A stretch of DNA of 64,000 nt from positions 32,908 to 96,907 of the forward strand of contig JBAMJV010008503.1 in NCBI GenBank assembly GCA_037951105.1, in the 5' to 3' direction. The position numbers and the translations under genes were made by a program. The notes below the pieces were generated by a model. That model did not search any database. It saw nothing but the letters and a program-made list of their open reading frames with translations, and had not been told where the DNA came from. Shown here piece by piece: positions 57,224 through 64,000 of the stretch; within the stretch, counting starts at the first letter, position 1, and each line of letters opens with the position of its first letter. The DNA is from Echinarachnius parma (Eukaryota > Echinodermata > Echinoidea > Clypeasteroida > Echinarachniidae).

Positions 57224-57229
57224 TATCAA

Positions 57230-58613
57230 GTGGATTTCCAAAGCTGGTCTCTGGCTTTGAGAGAAACGGCGTGAACTTCTAAATTTACACTTCCGTTACC
57301 GTTTCATAAGTAGAGTGTTGTAAGATTTAGTTCTGATTCTCCGCATTCTCCATTTGAGGGTGTGGAGGATGTACTTTGTTTATGAACGGGACTGCAACGA
57401 ATTAACCGATTCCCACCTAATTGTCGTTATTCACATGGTGCTTATACGTGGTACATATTAAGTATACCGTACGCACGTGGTTATGCTCACTGTTGAAAAT
57501 GGAACGTCTATAATAAGTACAATCCTAAATTGGTTTTAAGCAAACCACTTTACAAATAGTTCACTTAAGTTCAGGATATCAGGCAATATGGTATACTTCT
57601 AACCAAGTTTCACTTTTAAACAATCATGTTAAACAAAACAATGCAGACGTTATTTTTAGATGTAACGATCGTCTCTGAAACGACAACTGCATCAAGATAA
57701 AAATTATGTTTGCTTACAAGATGTCTTGTGTTAGAATGCAAGCGCTGCTCGTGTGGTCCCTAGTCTCCTTTGCAATTTTTGCCAGTCGTTACTGCCCTTT
57801 ATTTAGACACGCGGCCCTGTCACCGACCACGGCGATAGCGGTACATAATGCCAGTATATACAAACACATGGAAAAACTAATAATTTGAAGCACCAGTAAA
57901 AAAAACAATTACCCCCGTTAATTAAGTCGTTTGAACTAATTGAATACAATTATGAGGGTAGACATTAATAATTGCATAAGACATGGTAGATCATACAGAA
58001 TAAAATAGAGTTAGTATTCTCAAAGGCTGCTCAGAACTCTAATTGAACTGGAAATTACAGTTCACATGTTGATGTACAGACGGTGCTATGGTAAAGGTGA
58101 TACAATTCGTTATATTTCAGCTGTATGAGGCAGCAAACATATTTTTATTTGCCCTTCATGTGATGTTCTGCAAAAAAGGTTGCCGTAAAAATAAATTACA
58201 AACATTTTTCTGGATCGCACACTATGTAAAGTATTTAAACCCTAAGTTTGCAATTAAATACTGTATAAAAATATTTATATGATGCCACACTTTGCGTCAG
58301 TAAAGTCTGAGACGTGCCCCTAGCTGTGCCAATAATTCGACGTGTTTCCATGTATACTTGATTATTTTCCCCGTTAAGCTTCGGATTGCTGTATATGATT
58401 AATCCTCAAGCAGACACGACTCGTGTTCTTATTCAACTCGGCGCTATTACCCCCTTCCCCAGCGCGAATAGTGTGTCACCGTCGTGCCCCGACAAGGAGA
58501 TCGTAATAGTCACTTCCTGCGCGCGTTGTGGCCAACCCTCCATAGTCTTGTTACCCTCCGAAAACTGCAGACATGCATGGATATATATCGGGATTACTTA
58601 CCAACAATCGAAC
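57230..58613. other. Upstream region of UGT exon E
   Basis: AT-rich. A 60-codon open frame at 57706-57888 starts with a signal-like hydrophobic stretch (LLVWSLVSFAIFAS) and is GC-richer than its surroundings, but no family is recognised. The frame of exon E stays open upstream to an ATG at 58386; that part has no UGT similarity and is taken as 5' UTR. The promoter boxes of copies A-D were not found here. Confidence 0.4.
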
Positions 58614-59468
58614 ATGTCTCCATTCTCTCCTGTCGCTATAGCTCTTGCCATCACATTGTATTCATTGTCATGTAGTCGGTGCTGTTTAGGCGCACGGATT
58701 CTGATGACGACGGGGTCAAACTGCGGGAGTCATTTCTCAGTGCTGTCGACAGTCGGGCGAGCGCTTTTCGACAGGGGGCACACCATCACGGCGTTGATCA
58801 GCAACGCATACGCGGAGAAAGCCACGGACCCGCAGTACTCGCACCTCCAGTTCGACATCTTCAACGAGAGCGACCAGGAGCTGTCGCGAGAATGGCCGGA
58901 CCTGTATGCCAAGTACCTGATCCAAAGGAAGACCTCTCCGCTGTCGACCCTCTTCCAAATGGTGCCTCCAGCCGTCTACTCGCTCGTCAGGAACTGCCAA
59001 GACATGATCGACCATTTTGTCGAGCGGACGGTCCACTACGACCTCTTCCTGCTCGACGGTCACAACCCCTGTTCGCTGTTCCTCGCCGCCCACCTCGACA
59101 TCCCCTACGTCCTGCTTGTGCCCAGCGGCATCAAGCCCTCGCTCGCCCGGCGTCACGGGGTCGGTGACACGACCTCCTACTATCCCGAGATGACCTCGGG
59201 GCTGTCGTACCGCATGAGCTTCTTTGAGCGCGTCTCCAACACCATTCGATCCTTCTCCGGCGATGTCGACATTTTCTTCGGCTACGACGCTCTCTGTTTC
59301 GTGCTGAGTCTCAAGTACAGCATCAAGGTCCCCGTCCGTAATCTCGTATCGAACGCTCAGCTCATATTGATTAATAGCGACTTCTCGGTGGACTTCCCCT
59401 TCCCCCTCCAGCCCAATGTCGTTACGGTAGGAGGCTTGACGACGAGACCTAACAGCCCCCTTAGCAAG
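58614..59468 (+). CDS. UDP-glycosyltransferase first exon, copy E (divergent)
   Basis: 855 nt, 285 codons, phase 0, donor AAG|GTAGGT. The start at 58614 was chosen because it gives a signal peptide (SPVAIALAITLYSL) followed at the same distance by ARILMTTGSNCGSHF. His40 and Asp148 (YDLFLLDGHNPCS) match the catalytic pair of copies C and D, with Gly149 replacing the Ala after Asp. Shared blocks include GRALFDRGHTITALIS, EWPDLYAKYLI, IPYVLLVPSGIKPSLARRHG and NSDFSVDFPFP. The middle (residues ~65-140) is the most diverged, as expected for the acceptor-specific part. It is the last UGT exon before the window end, so shared C-terminal exons should lie downstream of 64 kb. It could instead be exon 1 of an independent UGT gene. 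Confidence 0.88.
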
Positions 59469-59652
59469 GTAGGTTTTTGGTCAAATCTCAGGCCCTATTT
59501 CTCAGCACTCATATAGGGTACATTTAAACATTGATTAATTTAATCCATGGATAAGGGACGCGAATTCACCTCACAGGGGTACATTTATTTTGAAGCTTCG
59601 CACAATTTTTCCGTTTCCAATTTAGTCCATCGGTCAAATCTATTTCATGGTA

Positions 59653-59700
59653 GAAAATAAATGACGCTAACAATATAATAGTGTTAACGTCATTTATTTC
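59653..59700. other. Inverted repeat (hairpin, ~20 bp arms)
   Basis: GAAAATAAATGACGCTAACA pairs with GTGTTAACGTCATTTATTTC with a few mismatches across an 8 base loop; lies in the first intron after exon E. No U-run suggesting a function. Confidence 0.6.
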
Positions 59701-59719
59701 CTTTGCGAATAACAACAAG

Positions 59720-62700
59720 ATATGAAACTCCTGATTAGAAAGTGATAATTTATAAAGTAGAAAATATATAGAATAATAACTACATGTAGTATGCCATGTT
59801 TTGAGAGATTACATTTTAGCACAATATATCCCATCATTCCAATGGAATATGCGCAAGGATAACACTGTTACTATAATAATATAATAACATAAAATATAAC
59901 TATAATAATAATCATAATGGTGGTTACTTTTAAATAGTGCACGTTTCGTTTAAAAACACGGACTAACATTTTGTTGATGTGTGTACAAATCCGTATCAAC
60001 ATACCTTTTAAAAATTGAAATCTTATCGCTATTTTCACGCAGGAAACGTTTCATTCAGACTCGTAATACCCATAATATCAGGTCACGTTTTACAATGTCA
60101 ACAAACTTTCAGAACTATTGCGTGCTGCTGATCGGCACATTGCAGTCACAAACGTTTGTCTGTAATAACTACAATATCATGATTGTGATGTAGAATCATT
60201 GATCGGTGGGTAAATATAATATCATACAGTACATTATTCGCAATTTATGAAGGTCAGCTAGCAAACACGGTGAAAATTCTGTATCTTAGCGGTGTTTGTT
60301 TCAAATTTCATATCAATTTATCAAACGTTGCATTAATGCATTTCGGAAAGTATACATTTCCCAAAAAGCTTTGTGTGTCATGAGCTAAAATGTAATATTG
60401 AACCGAAATCATGTATTAATCTATTTAAATATATTTATATCGGCTATTTTATGGAAACATTTAGAGTATGCGGGTGAACATCCGGAGTAAACATTCATTA
60501 CATATTATACGACCAACAGCGAGAGGTATGCTTTAGATAAATTGCCAAAGCTGCATTCATAACAGTATGAATCGATTTTTAGTTAGATAGACAGGAATTT
60601 ATTCAAATACAATGCATGATCGTCAAGCCTATATGGAGACATGGAAGAGAAAACAATTATATTCAAAACAATATTGTAGGAGAAACGTGAACGTATGTGT
60701 CAATGTAATAAAACTTTTTAAATGGATTTTATCTATATTTGCTGCTCTCCACCCAGGTGTACCTGGAAGGAATTATTTCGTGAAATGCTTAATGCCCTTC
60801 ATCCATGTTATTGCCTAAAGCAAGGGTATTAATGGCCATATACACACATAACAATACAGCTCTTACAAACATCAGTGTATAACCCTTTCGGATGGTATAT
60901 ACTATGTTGTTGTTATATTAGAAAAGCTTCCTACAGTATAAATATACAGAACTAAAAAATGCATTGACATTCACTATTATATATTTACAGCAAAGATTAC
61001 ATTTATATACATTCATGAATGTTTCAGTTACATTCACAATACAGCAGAGTATAATTATGAAGAAGAAAAAAACCACAATTACTTATATGTTCATGTACAG
61101 GTACATATTGTATCCATAAGCCAGTCACAAATCACCCAACGATTATTATATAACAAAACAATCTCATGAAACATCATCGCCCACTAGAGGTATAAACATA
61201 CCTGCACCTATACATGACAGATTGCTACAAGTTATATTGATGTACAACAAAAAATGCTAAAGATAAGGGATATATATTATGATGTATAGGCCTATTTTTT
61301 GCCCCCGAAATGAATTCGAAATATACGCAAACCGTTTAGCGGTATACTCGAGGGATGAACGTCTTTATCCTAAAATATACATTCGTGTAAATTATAATAA
61401 TATATAATAATAATAATAATAATAACAATGTATTTATAACGGGCATATCACATATATATCTATGCGCAGTAAGAAATTGAAATAAAAAGAAAGAAAGGTT
61501 CAGCATACTATCAAGTACAACTGAAAGGTGCTATCCCAGAAGAGTTTACATGTACATGAAATAAAATAAAAGGAAAGCGAATGTAGCATGTCATGTGACT
61601 AATCTAGCCCTATACCATGTATACTGGGGACATGTGCCTGATCTCATTGCCCTGTTTACTCGACAGAAGTTACCCAAAGGCAATCATAATAAATATTGTA
61701 ATCAACATTAACCAATAAATTACGAACTTATACATGATGCTATAATATCTGCAACTGGGGACGGATTTACCCATGCAATGTACATTATTAGTTCATTCTC
61801 TTAGGCCCCTATATATATATACACGTAAATTTCTATACCGGTCATATAATGCATTTCCGGTGGAAAGTATTTCCACTTTAAATTAATGATATTACAACAA
61901 CTTCCGTTCTTTGTTTACTATACCTAATCAACTACAATAGTTCATGTTAAGCTTTGTATACAAGTATATGAATTTGCATTCCTAAAGGAAACACTGAGTT
62001 AAGTGTAAATTTGCAGTTCGAGACTCTACGGTCATATACCGTCTCATGCCTATACGGGAACCTGGTGGGTCCTGTTATTGTAAATGTAGCAAGTAGCCGG
62101 TTAATAGTTATTCCTCCCCCATAAATCACCATAGTCTATTCATCAAGTAAGATAACCATAACTCGCATAAGGCTAATGCAGCTGAAATGTGATCATTCAA
62201 TTATACATTTCTGTTTGCTTTTAGGCCACCAGTTTGTTGGCCAATTATTGTTTTTTATTTGGCATTATTGTAACTTATTCAGAAACAAACAAACAAACAA
62301 ACATCCTGTTCATACACCCGATAAATTTAAAGTGCAAGGTTTTGGGGATTAGGGTCAAGTTGTGAAAATGTGATTTGTAGGCATACTGGTAGGAATTCTG
62401 TAGTGGACTGGATGAGACATAGACCAAATTAGAGTTGACAAAGCAGACAGAATCCATAACCACTAAAATATACCTAAATCAAAGATTCATGCATGGTTAC
62501 ATAATTATGCAGCCTAACACTCATATAGCTCTTATAAACACAAAATAATATACACAATGGTCTATGCTTACGTTTGCAAAGCTACAATTAAGACATGACA
62601 CATTTTGGTTACATAATGCATAAGAATAATCAATCATAATAGTGAAGAAATGCAACTTTCTACCAAAAAATTATTCTTAGTTCACATACCAGATACTTCG

Positions 62701-62800
62701 TACCTGACATTTCCTTTTTTACATTGTCCATAATTTACCACTTGTCTACATGTACTTCTTTTTGTCTTCCTATATGGTTTAAGTTCCTCGTTCCGTAGAT
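59720..62800. other. AT-rich region, nothing recognised
   Basis: Presumed intron or intergenic DNA after UGT exon E. Open frames are short and show no family. AT microsatellite-like patches near 61400 and 61815. No UGT C-terminal exon was recognised. Confidence 0.5.
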
Positions 62801-62813
62801 ACGATACAATGAT

Positions 62814-62925
62814 ACCAGCATATTATATTATTACTTGATGTGCTCCCTACCCACCACAGACTGCATGATCCGACAACAAACTTAGGATCTGAACTAAACC
62901 ATTATCTGATTTACACATGCATCAA
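62814..62925 (+). repeat. Direct repeat, copy without insertion
   Basis: ATACCAGCATATTATATTAT, GTGCTCCCTACCCACC and GGATCTGAACTA match 63314-63653, which carries a 210 bp MITE between its halves. Confidence 0.75.
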
Positions 62926-63049
62926 ATATGCGTGTCTTGCTGTAGTTCGGATACTCAGTTGTTCGACGGATCGAAATCGGATCGTGTATTAATGTTTTGA
63001 TTATTTGATATCTAATTTATGCATTTTGTTTGAAACCCAGTACAACATT

Positions 63050-63310
63050 TCGTTTTCTCTCTGTTCTCTATAGCGCATAGAGACACGCTTAATCGCTATG
63101 TGTTATTCGCTTTATAAAAATTGCTTATTATTAGTAGTATTATTATTGTGCGGAATAGGCCTAAGAGTCTTGATACAATCAAAATAAAAATAATAATAAT
63201 TATGAACATTTATATAGTGCAGCTACTATAAATATATACTCTACTGTGCTTTACATTATTATTATTACCCATGGTCATCAGGTACATTTCAAACCCACAC
63301 AATGATATTG
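63050..63310 (+). repeat. Possible L2-like 3' tails
   Basis: GCGCATAGAGACACGCTTAA, CTTTATAAAAATTGC and TTATTATTAGTAGTATTATT resemble the 3' tails seen at 45000 and 52000. No coding part attached. Confidence 0.35.
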
Positions 63311-63313
63311 CAT

Positions 63314-63653
63314 ACCAGCATATTATATTATTACTTGATGTGCTCCCTGCCCACCGCAGACGACATGATCCGATCCGATCCGGCAGACAACTAAAGCCCG
63401 GCGCAGACAGAGCCGACTCGACCCGATCCGACTGGTTTTAATCAGGCTAGAGTTGGGCCCGGTCGGTCGGAGCAGATTTATCGTGTTGAATCGGCCCCAA
63501 CTGGCATCCGACTGTCTCTCGACTGGCAAAATGTGTGTTGCGAGGCACTGAAAACTGAGCCGATCGGAATGACAACCAGTCGAGTCGGCTCTGTCTGCGC
63601 CGGGCATTAGGATCTTAACTACAACATTATCATTATATCTGATTATGCACATG
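63314..63653 (+). repeat. Direct repeat, copy interrupted by a MITE
   Basis: Partner of 62814-62925. The two halves (63314-63395 and 63606-63653) are separated by the inverted-repeat element at 63396-63605. Confidence 0.75.
63396..63605. mobile_element. MITE (210 bp) with perfect 27 bp inverted repeats
   Basis: Both ends read GCCCGGCGCAGACAGAGCCG inward and the match continues for 27 bp without mismatch. The flanks TAA/TTA suggest a 3 bp TWA-type target as for PIF/Harbinger, but the duplication is not exact. GC-rich, non-coding despite an open frame across it. Confidence 0.85.
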
Positions 63654-63659
63654 TTTTAA

Positions 63660-64000
63660 AGGGATGGTGCAGTTTTGGCCAAACGGAATTTTAGTAACCA
63701 AACTTGTACCATATTATTATTAAAAACTAATAAGTTTAACTCCACCATGCCCGAAATGTAGAAAAACTTACAAACGGCTAAGTCTGCAGTATGGAGTCTG
63801 TTATCATTCAAAAAGTAGCCGTTAAAGCACACGAAAGCGCGCTCTGATTTCAAACATTTCTTATGAAAAATTGTGAATGAGATATTGTTTTAAATATTGA
63901 TTCAATAGAGAGATTATCAACAACTATTTTTAAACCTCTTAAGTATGTTTTTCAAAAGAACTCAGGCATTATATATTTTTCTTAATTTATCGAATAAATG
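63660..64000 (-). mobile_element. MITE-A relative, cut by window end
   Basis: After TTAA (63656-63659) the sequence AGGGATGGTGCAGTTTTGG followed by AACTCCACCATGC and GCGCGCTCTGATTTC is the reverse complement of the MITE-A right end. It continues through the ATTATCAACAACTATTT block to the end of the window. Confidence 0.75.

Noticed and set aside
57706-57888. Small secreted-protein exon
   Set aside because: A signal-like stretch is visible, but 60 codons without any family signature or clear splice sites is not enough.
58679-59167. Long open frames overlapping UGT exon E on both strands
   Set aside because: Shadows of a GC-rich exon; the UGT frame alone shows family motifs. The same holds for minus-strand frames over copies A, C and D.
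63323-63652. 109-codon minus-strand frame
   Set aside because: It runs straight across a MITE with perfect inverted repeats; the openness is compositional.

Overview
The window is eukaryotic, AT-rich and dominated by transposons. It holds non-LTR retrotransposons with APE-endonuclease and reverse-transcriptase (RT) reading frames, tRNA-derived SINEs, many short DNA transposons (MITEs), microsatellites, and GC-rich single exons that end in consensus GT splice donors. An L2-type LINE tail, abundant TTAA-flanked MITEs and a UDP-glycosyltransferase (UGT) family fit a marine invertebrate, perhaps an echinoderm. That is an inference; nothing in the window fixes the species.

Layout. 1-25,550: repeats only. 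These include LINE fragments at 1.5-3.0, 5.7-8.6, 10.6-16.2 and 24.0-25.5 kb, a nested stack of elements at 10.6-16.2 kb, a compound microsatellite at 17.2 kb, a 2.4 kb long-inverted-repeat element at 18.8-21.2 kb and several MITEs. 25,582-43,851: two tandem copies of a ~9 kb unit, each with two UGT first exons. 44.5-58.5 kb: a UGT-free spacer with SINEs, a 1.7 kb DNA transposon carrying seven copies of one 15-mer, an L2 fragment, a decayed LINE and GC/polyC tracts. 58.6-59.5 kb: a fifth, divergent UGT exon. 59.5-64.0 kb: AT-rich sequence with MITEs.

Genes. All five UGT exons are on the + strand. Each encodes a signal peptide and the N-terminal acceptor-binding half of a UGT (catalytic His and Asp visible). 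The full-length ones end in phase 0 after 285-286 codons at an AAG|GT donor. No exon for the C-terminal UDP-sugar-binding half was recognised. This resembles the vertebrate UGT1A plan, where tandem variable first exons are spliced to shared downstream exons; here such exons would have to lie beyond 64 kb. Copies C (38265), D (43678) and E (58614) are intact. Copy A (29132) is frameshifted by a 14 bp deletion, and copy B (34619) is cut off by the tandem-duplication junction.

Mobile-element dynamics. Comparing the two 9 kb units gives four filled/empty site pairs, all at TTAA. They involve three MITE families (called A, B and C here) whose ends start AGG. A further TTAA family (G) and families D, E and others are described individually. 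Names A-G are local labels, not database names.
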